Assembly: GCA_047638975.1 (NCBI GenBank)
Contig: JBLINB010000070.1
Location: forward strand, 1-5,179
Reading direction: 5' to 3'
Length of the DNA stretch: 5,179 bases
Source of the DNA: JAPKEZ01 sp047638975
GTDB lineage: Bacteria; Planctomycetota; UBA1135
Numbering within the stretch: position 1 is the first letter of the stretch; each line of letters begins with the position of its first letter. This document shows positions 1 to 5,179 of the stretch, one piece after another. The translations under genes were made by a program, and so were the position numbers. The notes below the pieces were generated by a model. The model made no database searches. It was not told the DNA's origin and saw only the letters and a program-made list of their open reading frames with translations.

Positions 1-226
1 CGAACTGATGGTAACTACCATCGACCACTTGCGCACTATCGCCGTGCCCGCGCCAATCTAAACACATCGGCCGGCAGAACTCGCGCGCTGCCAATGCCAC
101 GTCTTCGAACGATTTACCGCCGTCTAAGAAACCGTGGACAAATAAAACAGCAGGACCGTCTCCTCCGTAGTCGTGTAGAGCTAGGGGCAGACGGTCGCTA
201 TTTACAGTTAAAGTATTAACTTGCAC
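1..226 (-). CDS. Alpha/beta hydrolase, N-terminal part only (runs off the left edge)
   Basis: The first 75 codons of an alpha/beta-fold hydrolase are visible; the rest lies outside the window. Residues 27-35 form a hydrophobic beta strand ending in HGFLDGG, the HG-F oxyanion-hole turn that follows strand 3 in this fold. Residues 57-64 read DWRGHGDS, the conserved turn common to esterases, lipases and C-C bond hydrolases of the family. The nucleophile elbow and the rest of the catalytic triad are not in view, so substrate and activity cannot be named. I chose a GTG start at 224-226 because the frame has no ATG before its upstream stop at 269-271 and the protein begins naturally there. The GTG sits two bases after the stop of the aldehyde dehydrogenase gene and has no good ribosome binding site, which suggests translational coupling. 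It is probably the last visible gene of the five-gene minus-strand operon. The family call is firm; the start is likely. Confidence 0.85.
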   Translation of the reverse strand, partial: MQVNTLTVNSDRLPLALHDYGGDGPAVLFVHGFLDGGKSFEDVALAAREFCRPMCLDWRGHGDSAQVVDGSYHQF

Positions 227-228
227 GC

Positions 229-1797
229 TTAATCGACGTCGAATGAAACACCTTGCGCCAGTGGCAACTCAGTAGAGTAATTAATCGTGTTCGTTTGGCG
301 ACGCATATAAGCCTTCCATGCATCCGAACCCGACTCGCGACCACCACCGGTTTCTTTCTCGCCACCGAATGCTCCGCCGATTTCTGCACCCGAAGTGCCG
401 ATGTTGACATTTGAGATACCACAGTCACTGCCCACGACGGACAAGAACTTTTCAGCATGGCGCATGTTCAGCGTGAAAATTGCCGACGACAAACCTTGTG
501 GCACATCGTTATGTATTTTAATCGCATGATCGAGGTCGTCGATATCGATGATGTACATCAAAGGACCGAAAGTCTCGTTTTGCACGACACTCCATTCGTT
601 TTGCGCAGTCGCTATCGCTGGTGTCATGTAGAAACCATTAGCGCAACCTTCAGGATAGACCTGTTCGCCACCACAAAGAATCTCGCCACCCATTTCTTTA
701 ACGGTTTCGATCGACTTAAGCACATTATCGACAGCATCTTGGTCAATCAATGGCCCCATCAACACGTTTTCATCAAGCGGGTGTCCGATACGCACACCGG
801 CGTACATCGTCTTAAGACGTTCAACCAGTTGCTCGCGCACACCTTTTTGTACCAGTACACGGCGCGTCGAAGTACAACGCTGACCGGCAGTACCCACTCC
901 ACCAAACATAATGGCACGCGCTGCCATTTCGAGGTCGGCATCTTCGAGTACGATCACAGCATTGTTGCCGCCCAACTCGAGGATAGTAGAACCAAAACGC
1001 CCTGCGACTTTAGCCGCAACGTGTGCGCCCATGCGACAAGAACCGGTTGCCGAAATAACAGGCAGACGCTTGTCAGCAGTCATTGCTTCACCAACGGTAT
1101 CGTCAGGACCAACAACCATAGATAGCACCGCGCCGAGGCCAGCCTTTTCTAGGATTGGCGCGCAAACTTTAGTCATTGCGATAGCAGTGAGTGGTGTCTT
1201 CCATGATGGCTTCCATAGCGTGGAATCGCCACAGATCATTGCGAGCATCGAGTTCCAGGCCCAAACTGCGGACGGAAAGTTGAATGCTGAAATAACACCG
1301 ATGGTACCAATCGGGTGCCACTGCTCGCGCATCGCATGTTGTGGACGCTCGGAGTGTAGGGACAAGCCGTAAAGCATGCGTGACTGGCCAACTGCGAAGT
1401 CGGCGATGTCGATGGCCTCTTGTACTTCTCCTAGTCCTTCTTGCAGGATCTTGCCCATTTCTAGTGACACAATCTTGCCGAGTGGCTCTTTGTACTTACG
1501 CATGGCTTCACCCATTAAACGTACATATTCGCCGCGGGCCGGAGCTGGCAATTCGCGCCACTTTAAAAAGGCAGCGTGGGCAGCTGCAGATACTTTCTCG
1601 TAATCGGCTGCAGTAGCTTGCTTAACGCTGCCGATTTTCTCGCCAGTGGCTGGAGAATATACCGGAAGTTCGTCGCCGCCACATTCAAGCCATTCGCCGC
1701 AGTAAGCGCCGGATTGTGGGCCATCAATGCCAAGTTCTTTGAGGAAGGAGAGGTCTAAAGAGGATGCTGTAGAAGTCATGGTTGGATATTCTATCAT
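229..1797 (-). CDS. Aldehyde dehydrogenase, ALDH7/antiquitin class (likely alpha-aminoadipate semialdehyde dehydrogenase)
   Basis: This is a full-length 522-residue NAD(P)-dependent aldehyde dehydrogenase, expected in the cytosol. Visible landmarks are Asn173 in AFNFP, cofactor lysine Lys196 in WKPS, TGS at 251-253, the general base Glu274 in LELGGNN, the catalytic Cys308 in GTAGQRCTS, and Glu408-Phe410 in NETFGP. The C-terminal block at 463-508 (NVNIGTSGAEIGG, GGGRESGSDAWK, YMRR, TINYS) is the hallmark of ALDH7. Its characterised members (human ALDH7A1, Pseudomonas AmaB) oxidise alpha-aminoadipate semialdehyde in lysine or pipecolate breakdown. The Arg307 next to Cys308 and the GEVQE motif near 123 match residues that hold the substrate carboxylate in that class. 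Unusual points are Trp199 where relatives often have Glu, and Cys254 where Thr is usual. The start is either the ATG at 1795-1797 or the in-frame ATG at 1777-1779 (Met7). No other lysine-degradation gene is in view, so the physiological substrate is inferred. Confidence 0.93.
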   Translation of the reverse strand: MIEYPTMTSTASSLDLSFLKELGIDGPQSGAYCGEWLECGGDELPVYSPATGEKIGSVKQATAADYEKVSAAAHAAFLKWRELPAPARGEYVRLMGEAMRKYKEPLGKIVSLEMGKILQEGLGEVQEAIDIADFAVGQSRMLYGLSLHSERPQHAMREQWHPIGTIGVISAFNFPSAVWAWNSMLAMICGDSTLWKPSWKTPLTAIAMTKVCAPILEKAGLGAVLSMVVGPDDTVGEAMTADKRLPVISATGSCRMGAHVAAKVAGRFGSTILELGGNNAVIVLEDADLEMAARAIMFGGVGTAGQRCTSTRRVLVQKGVREQLVERLKTMYAGVRIGHPLDENVLMGPLIDQDAVDNVLKSIETVKEMGGEILCGGEQVYPEGCANGFYMTPAIATAQNEWSVVQNETFGPLMYIIDIDDLDHAIKIHNDVPQGLSSAIFTLNMRHAEKFLSVVGSDCGISNVNIGTSGAEIGGAFGGEKETGGGRESGSDAWKAYMRRQTNTINYSTELPLAQGVSFDVD

Positions 1798-1824
1798 CGC
1801 GCGAAATCGCGCCGCGCATCCTCT
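1798..1824 (-). promoter_or_regulatory. Ribosome binding site with an intervening stem-loop before the aldehyde dehydrogenase
   Basis: Reading the minus strand, the gap after the tag stop holds AGAGGA (1824-1819), a good Shine-Dalgarno match. After six bases comes a perfect 5-bp GC-only hairpin, GCGCG-ATTT-CGCGC (1812-1799), then one base and the ATG at 1797. The linear Shine-Dalgarno to ATG distance is 21 bases, too long, but folding the hairpin out leaves about 7 bases, which is near optimal. This supports the 1797 start over Met7. The hairpin has no following T-run, so it is unlikely to be an intrinsic terminator of tag. The structure is seen; its function is inferred. Confidence 0.4.
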
Positions 1825-1826
1825 AG

Positions 1827-2429
1827 CTATTTACGACTATCACAGCCCACTATATGGTCATTAACTAACCCCATCGCCTGCATAAAGGCATAAGCGGTGG
1901 TGGGCCCAAAAAACTTCCAGCCGCGCTTTTTCAAGTCTTTGCTGAGTGCTTGCGAGGTTTTTGTGATACTCGGAATCGGATGCGGGTAGTCGCCCTTTCC
2001 GATATGCGGCTCTACCGACTGTGGCTGCCATTGCCAGATATAGGTCGCCAGGCTGCCAAACTCATCGACGATTTCGAGCGCGCGCTGTGCGTTATTGATC
2101 GTCGCCTCAATTTTTCCGCGGTGACGCACGATGCCTTTATCTTGCAACAGGCACGCGACGTCATCCTCGTTATAGTCGGCCACTTTTTTGAAATCAAAAT
2201 CGGCAAAGGCCTTTCGAAAGTTTTCACGCTTACGCAAAATCGTCAACCACGACAACCCCGATTGAAAACCCTCTAGGCATATCTTCTCGAAAAGGCGTGC
2301 GTCATCATTAACCGGCACCCCCCATTCGCTATCGTGATAAAGTCGATAATCAGGATGGCTGCTGCCCCACCAACAGCGGGTCACTCCGTGCTCGTCAGTG
2401 TGTAGATGTTTGTTTGTAGAATCAGTCAT
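1827..2429 (-). CDS. tag: DNA-3-methyladenine glycosylase I (Tag)
   Basis: Tag removes 3-methyladenine from alkylated DNA, leaving an abasic site for base-excision repair. The 200-residue protein aligns along its length with the E. coli enzyme: RCWWG at 18-22, YHDSEWGVP at 31-39, LFEKICLEG at 46-54, GLSWLTILRKREN at 58-70, GIVRHRGKI, and the C-terminal GLVNDHIVGC. The four zinc-binding residues of the family are present as Cys19, His32, His192 and Cys196. The key glutamate (Glu38 in E. coli) is Glu53 and the base-stacking tryptophan is Trp61. The protein carries about 15 extra N-terminal residues relative to E. coli Tag. A GTG at 2382-2384 (codon 16) would give the usual N-terminus, so the start is not certain. 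The ATG at 2427-2429 overlaps the end of the DUF1697 gene by 8 bases, which favours coupled translation from that ATG. It is part of the minus-strand operon. Confidence 0.97.
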   Translation of the reverse strand: MTDSTNKHLHTDEHGVTRCWWGSSHPDYRLYHDSEWGVPVNDDARLFEKICLEGFQSGLSWLTILRKRENFRKAFADFDFKKVADYNEDDVACLLQDKGIVRHRGKIEATINNAQRALEIVDEFGSLATYIWQWQPQSVEPHIGKGDYPHPIPSITKTSQALSKDLKKRGWKFFGPTTAYAFMQAMGLVNDHIVGCDSRK

Positions 2430-2964
2430 TGATGTTCGCCAGTGCTACAAGTTTAGCCACAGTTCGGTAATTGCGCGCCGTCGCTACCACCCCAAGATGC
2501 TTTTCTACCTTGCCAGCAAGCTTAGAGCGGCCAATACCGTCTGGTGCATGAAGATAAAAGACATTCTCTATCAACTCAAACTGCTCACTCGCCGTCTTTA
2601 GAGTTGCAAGTGCCGCCATATCGGGATTGGACGCCGCAGTAGCTAGAAAAAACAAATGTAATGTACTCGGCTCGGCAACCGCTTCAGTAAAAGGATTTGC
2701 CGCAACCGCTGCCAGCAGTTCTTCATGACTAAGTAACAACAACTGTGGACGCAATCCGTGATGCGCCTCGATTGCTTTAGATATCTTTTCTAGTAAAGGC
2801 ACCGCCGTCTTAGCCTTAGAATCGAAAACCACATTTCCGCTTTGGATATAGCTGCGCACATTGCTTAAACCTAATCCTTCAAGACTGCTTCTGAGATCAG
2901 CCATGGCTAGGATATTTTTCCCACCCACATTTATACCGCGCAAAAGTGCGATCCAGGTTTTCAT
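2422..2964 (-). CDS. DUF1697 family protein
   Basis: The 180-residue soluble protein belongs to the DUF1697 family, whose biochemical role is not established to my knowledge. Family signatures are clear: LLRGINVGGKN at 7-17, VRSYIQSGNVVF at 36-47, NPF at 90-92, FYLHAPDGIGRSKL at 136-149, and TARNYRTV at 162-169. Its length is typical of the family, and there is no signal peptide or membrane segment. The ATG at 2962-2964 directly abuts the stop codon of the upstream membrane protein gene (TAA then ATG), with AGGCG a few bases upstream as a possible ribosome binding site. Its end overlaps the start of tag by 8 bases. The very tight packing implies that it is translated together with tag. I infer a possible link to DNA repair or stress from this context only. 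Confidence 0.93.
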   Translation of the reverse strand: MKTWIALLRGINVGGKNILAMADLRSSLEGLGLSNVRSYIQSGNVVFDSKAKTAVPLLEKISKAIEAHHGLRPQLLLLSHEELLAAVAANPFTEAVAEPSTLHLFFLATAASNPDMAALATLKTASEQFELIENVFYLHAPDGIGRSKLAGKVEKHLGVVATARNYRTVAKLVALANIND

Positions 2965-3627
2965 TTACGCCTGCTTATCGCCTTGGCCTTTAAATGGAAA
3001 GGCCGCCATACGCCAGCTAAAGTACAACCAAGTCGCTCCGCCGACAAATTTAAAGCCTTCTTCGAACACTTGTGTAAAAGCGTAATGAATAGGGATATAC
3101 GCTTGGAACAAATCGGTCATGATCGATGCGGCTAGCAAGAAGCCTGCCAACAAAAAAGCAAAGCCGTCAATCTCTATGATCTTTTTGAAGTGGCGCAGCA
3201 ATAATGCTCCTGCCCATAGTGCATAGATCGAATAGCATATTTTTTGATCGACATAGCGGTCGTGAATCATGAAGAAATCATCTACCGCCAAAGTCAGTGA
3301 CAGCATGCCGACTAGAAACAGTAGCTCGGTGTGTTTGTTCTTCGCAGTGCGATCACTAATCGAAACGCCGAAAAAGCAAATTGCCACCGATGAGACCCAT
3401 AGCCAAGTGCCTATGTTTGACAAGAATCCGATCAGGCTTGACGCTCCGGATATCTGCGCTGGCTCTTTGAGTATTTCTCGGGGTTCAAAGCCGGCATTCT
3501 TTAGGGCTATTAAAGAAATAGCGTAGAACAACAGCGCCGGGATGCATGCCAAATAAATGCAGCGCCATATTTTTTTTATATTAAATATTTGCTTAACGAG
3601 GGCTTGCTGTGGGGCTAAGTTGCTCAT
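2965..3627 (-). CDS. Polytopic membrane protein of unknown function
   Basis: I do not recognise this protein as a named family. It is predicted to be an inner-membrane protein with about six hydrophobic segments. Numbering from the TTG at 3651, they lie near residues 29-50, 72-97, 110-128, 138-153, 162-183 and 195-216. Conserved-looking charged residues lie within or at the edge of the membrane: a DDFFMIHD motif (124-131) at the end of segment 3, Asp180 at the end of segment 5, and EEGFKFVGG (197-205) opening segment 6. Such paired acidic and histidine residues could bind a metal or form an active site, but that is inference. The start is chosen as the ATG at 3625-3627 (MSNLAPQQ, 220 residues). 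A TTG at 3649-3651 would add eight residues, but it would place the best promoter inside the coding region. It is the first gene of the minus-strand operon, divergent from nth. Confidence 0.82.
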   Translation of the reverse strand: MSNLAPQQALVKQIFNIKKIWRCIYLACIPALLFYAISLIALKNAGFEPREILKEPAQISGASSLIGFLSNIGTWLWVSSVAICFFGVSISDRTAKNKHTELLFLVGMLSLTLAVDDFFMIHDRYVDQKICYSIYALWAGALLLRHFKKIIEIDGFAFLLAGFLLAASIMTDLFQAYIPIHYAFTQVFEEGFKFVGGATWLYFSWRMAAFPFKGQGDKQA

Positions 3628-3655
3628 TGAATTATCATAGCGATGCAGCAATACT
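3627..3655 (+). promoter_or_regulatory. Weak candidate sigma-70 promoter for nth
   Basis: On the plus strand, TTGAAT (3627-3632) and AATACT (3650-3655) are 17 bases apart, each matching four of six consensus positions. It would start transcription near 3662, leaving a leader of about 30 bases that contains the nth ribosome binding site. It overlaps the minus-strand promoter, so the two could compete for polymerase. Low confidence because both boxes are weak. Confidence 0.25.
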
Positions 3656-3661
3656 CTTCAA
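3634..3661 (-). promoter_or_regulatory. Candidate sigma-70 promoter for the minus-strand operon
   Basis: On the minus strand, TTGAAG (3661-3656) and TATGAT (3639-3634) are separated by 16 bases. The -10 matches TATAAT at five of six positions and the -35 matches TTGACA at four. Transcription would start about seven bases past the -10, at or next to position 3627. That is the A of the ATG of the membrane protein, so the transcript could be leaderless. No Shine-Dalgarno sequence precedes that ATG. Prediction by eye only. Confidence 0.45.
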
Positions 3662-3680
3662 TACAAGCCTACGCTTTATT

Positions 3681-3684
3681 AGGA
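3681..3684 (+). promoter_or_regulatory. Ribosome binding site of nth
   Basis: AGGA lies seven bases upstream of the ATG at 3692-3694. This is a standard Shine-Dalgarno position, and it supports that start and the arginine-rich N-terminus of the protein. Confidence 0.7.
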
Positions 3685-3691
3685 TAGCGGC

Positions 3692-4384
3692 ATGACCTCT
3701 CCAGTCAGACGCCGTCGTGCTTTAAATGGCCACTTACCCTTGCGCGAAAACTTAACCGTTAAACGCAAGCGCGCGGCGACGGTGTTGGCCAAGCTGCGCA
3801 AGATTTACCCCGACGCCAAAACATCGCTTGATTACCGTAATCCTTTCGAGTTGTTAATTGCGACTTTATTATCCGCGCAGTGCACCGACAAAGCTGTAAA
3901 CAACGAAACGCCAGCATTATTCAAAGCTCTGCCCGATGCCACGACCATGGCACGCGCCAGTGTTGATGAAATCCGCGAGCTTGTGAAACGGATTAACTTT
4001 TTCAATAACAAGGCTAAAAATATGCACAAAACTGCCAATATCTTAGTCGATAAACATGGCGGCGAAGTCCCCCGCACTATGGATGAGTTACTAGAGTTAG
4101 CCGGAGTGGCACGCAAGACGGCGAATTGCGTCATGGGCCGCGGATTCAATAATCCAGTGGGCATTGTGATTGACACCCATGTCGGACGTATTGCGCGGCG
4201 CATGAATTTGACTAAGCAGTATGACCCTATAAAAGTCGAACTTGATTTAATGAAGTTGTTTGAACACGATGACTGGGTCTTTATTAGTCATAGCCTGATT
4301 TACCTCGGGCGCGAAACGTGCACTGCGCGTAAAGCTAAGTGCGATCAATGCCCGTTTGCGATGCTGTGTCCGCAGATCCTTTAA
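3692..4384 (+). CDS. nth: Endonuclease III (DNA glycosylase/AP lyase)
   Basis: Endonuclease III excises oxidised pyrimidines from DNA and cleaves the resulting abasic site by beta-elimination. The 230-residue protein has the helical core motif LLSAQCTDKAVN (59-70) and a helix-hairpin-helix at 135-147 (ELAGVARKTANCV). Lys142 is the Schiff-base lysine, and Asp161 in VIDTHVGRIARR is the catalytic aspartate. The C-terminal 4Fe-4S loop is complete: Cys210-x6-Cys217-x2-Cys220-x5-Cys226. The protein ends just four residues after the last cysteine. A basic N-terminal extension (residues 1-27, with RRRR at 6-9 and KRKR at 24-27) precedes the conserved core. The hairpin reads LAGVA rather than the LPGVG of E. 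coli, and DTHVGRIARR is closer to the non-enterobacterial Nth type. It is divergent from the minus-strand operon, and its last 50 bases overlap the oppositely oriented NnrS-like gene. MutY is excluded by length and by the lysine at 142. Confidence 0.96.
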   Translation: MTSPVRRRRALNGHLPLRENLTVKRKRAATVLAKLRKIYPDAKTSLDYRNPFELLIATLLSAQCTDKAVNNETPALFKALPDATTMARASVDEIRELVKRINFFNNKAKNMHKTANILVDKHGGEVPRTMDELLELAGVARKTANCVMGRGFNNPVGIVIDTHVGRIARRMNLTKQYDPIKVELDLMKLFEHDDWVFISHSLIYLGRETCTARKAKCDQCPFAMLCPQIL

Positions 4385-5179
4385 GGGCTGGCAACAAGCG
4401 CGGTAAAATCAGCCATCCCCATGGTAATAATGACAACAGTAGTACGCCCGCACTCGCTGCTACCCAGTCATAACGATGTGCCATATCTAATTCGGCGACA
4501 ATGCGCAGCGCTAAAGCTAGCATCAACAGCGCTCCGAAGGCACGCACCGCGCCAACTGGTTTGGACACCAACGCCTGGCCGCTGCTATGCGCCAAACCAA
4601 CGTGCAATGCCACACTAAGGGTCACTAGCAATAAGCCGCCGATGAAAAGCACGTGTAAACCAATCTGCAACAGATTTGGAAGTACTGCCGTTAACAGCAA
4701 GCCGATCGGCAAGCACCAAGAGGCTATCCAAATTAATTTGCGTTGCGTGCCGGGCATCGTTGGTGGGCGATGGATACCTGCAGCGACGATTAATGTGATG
4801 AGTACTAAAGCAGCGCGTAGCAGACGTGCGACTAAGAAAAAGCCTTGTGCCTCTAGCGCAAAACTTAAGGCTATACCCACTGCCGCTAGCAGCTGCCCCA
4901 CTCGCCGGCGCCGTGGATGATCGCTAAGCGTCACATCAACTGAAGATCGCTTATGTGAGGTGAGGGGCACAAACATGGTGCCGATGCCAAGCACTAAACT
5001 TACAAATAAACCTTGGGTCAGCGCTAACCATGCAAACTGGATCACCGCACTTGGTAAAAGAGTCGGTGAAAATTGCGCGATGCTTAACAGCACTGCGCCG
5101 ACACAGCCAAAGACAAAAGCGATCGGCACCCACATAAACGCCGCTGGCCCAGTGCGCTTTCCTGCAGTACCAAAAATGC
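4335..5179 (-). CDS. NnrS-like polytopic membrane protein, 5' end missing
   Basis: The frame is open to the right edge, and codons before the ATG at 5133-5135 still read as sensible protein (IFGTAGKRTGPAAF). The true start is therefore probably outside the window. About 280 residues are visible, with roughly eight hydrophobic segments, so this is an integral membrane protein. Numbering from that ATG, the block at 157-186 contains LHVLFIGGLLLVTLSVALH and then LAHSSG. This resembles the NnrS-family pattern of a helix beginning with His and ending in a V-x-x-R-x-x-x-GHSG stretch. The earlier TQGLFVSLVLGIGTMFVPL (40-58) also fits the family. NnrS is a haem- and copper-containing membrane protein linked to nitric oxide stress in some bacteria. 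His161 and His183 would be the candidate ligands, though the usual Arg is His178 here. Family assignment is moderate and function is not shown. The last 16 codons plus stop lie antisense to the nth 3' end. Confidence 0.6.
   Translation of the reverse strand, partial: IFGTAGKRTGPAAFMWVPIAFVFGCVGAVLLSIAQFSPTLLPSAVIQFAWLALTQGLFVSLVLGIGTMFVPLTSHKRSSVDVTLSDHPRRRRVGQLLAAVGIALSFALEAQGFFLVARLLRAALVLITLIVAAGIHRPPTMPGTQRKLIWIASWCLPIGLLLTAVLPNLLQIGLHVLFIGGLLLVTLSVALHVGLAHSSGQALVSKPVGAVRAFGALLMLALALRIVAELDMAHRYDWVAASAGVLLLSLLPWGWLILPRLLPALKGSADTASQTGIDRT

Noticed and set aside
457..1125. Long open frame on the plus strand (222 codons) inside the aldehyde dehydrogenase gene
   Set aside because: It lies fully antisense to a strongly conserved gene, and its product has no recognisable motif and a His/Thr/Arg-rich composition typical of antisense reading.
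911..1372. Second plus-strand open frame (153 codons) inside the aldehyde dehydrogenase gene
   Set aside because: It is antisense to the catalytic core of the dehydrogenase, and I see no ribosome binding site or family motif.
1799..1812. GC hairpin after tag considered as an intrinsic terminator
   Set aside because: No T-run follows on the minus strand, and the downstream gene is closely spaced. A role at the ribosome binding site fits better.
3628..3651. TTG start at 3649-3651 for the membrane protein, adding eight residues
   Set aside because: The nearest purine-rich stretch (GAAGAG) is only two bases from the TTG, and this start would place the best promoter within the gene. It remains possible but is less likely than the ATG at 3627.
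4386..4414. GGCTG...CAGCC inverted repeat just after the nth stop, considered as a terminator
   Set aside because: The stem is only 5 bp with a loop of about 19 bases and no T-run, and it lies within the coding region of the NnrS-like gene.
4501..4920. Open frame on the plus strand opposite the NnrS-like gene
   Set aside because: The composition is Lys/Arg/Ala/Pro-rich with no domain, while the minus-strand frame encodes clear membrane helices. It is a shadow frame.

Overview
The window looks like a gene-dense stretch of a bacterial chromosome of roughly balanced base composition. The protein families (an ALDH7-type dehydrogenase, Tag, Nth, a DUF1697 protein and an NnrS-like membrane protein) would fit a proteobacterium, perhaps a gammaproteobacterium. 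That placement is an impression from the proteins and could be wrong. I see no mobile element, phage gene, CRISPR array, tRNA or rRNA, and no gap between genes longer than about 65 bases.

Layout. Five genes lie head to tail on the minus strand, read from right to left: a six-helix membrane protein of unknown function, a DUF1697 protein, DNA-3-methyladenine glycosylase I (tag), an aldehyde dehydrogenase of the ALDH7/antiquitin class, and the start of an alpha/beta hydrolase that runs off the left edge. The junctions are tight: stop and start abutting, an 8-base overlap, a 29-base gap, then a 2-base gap. This is what one expects of a single transcript. On the plus strand, nth (endonuclease III) is transcribed divergently from a short shared promoter region. 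It converges on a partial NnrS-like membrane protein gene on the minus strand, and the last 50 bases of these two genes overlap.

How the genes may fit together. Two base-excision repair glycosylases flank one divergent promoter: Tag for alkylated adenine and Nth for oxidised pyrimidines. Tag is sandwiched between a DUF1697 protein and an aldehyde dehydrogenase whose best-known relatives oxidise alpha-aminoadipate semialdehyde in lysine catabolism. No other lysine-pathway gene is visible, so a broader aldehyde-detoxification role is possible but unproven.

The more interesting points are small-scale: a possible leaderless start for the membrane protein, a Shine-Dalgarno/hairpin/start arrangement before the dehydrogenase, the antisense overlap across the Nth iron-sulfur region, and the charged-residue motifs in the uncharacterised membrane protein. 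I do not see convincing evidence of a wholly new multi-gene system.
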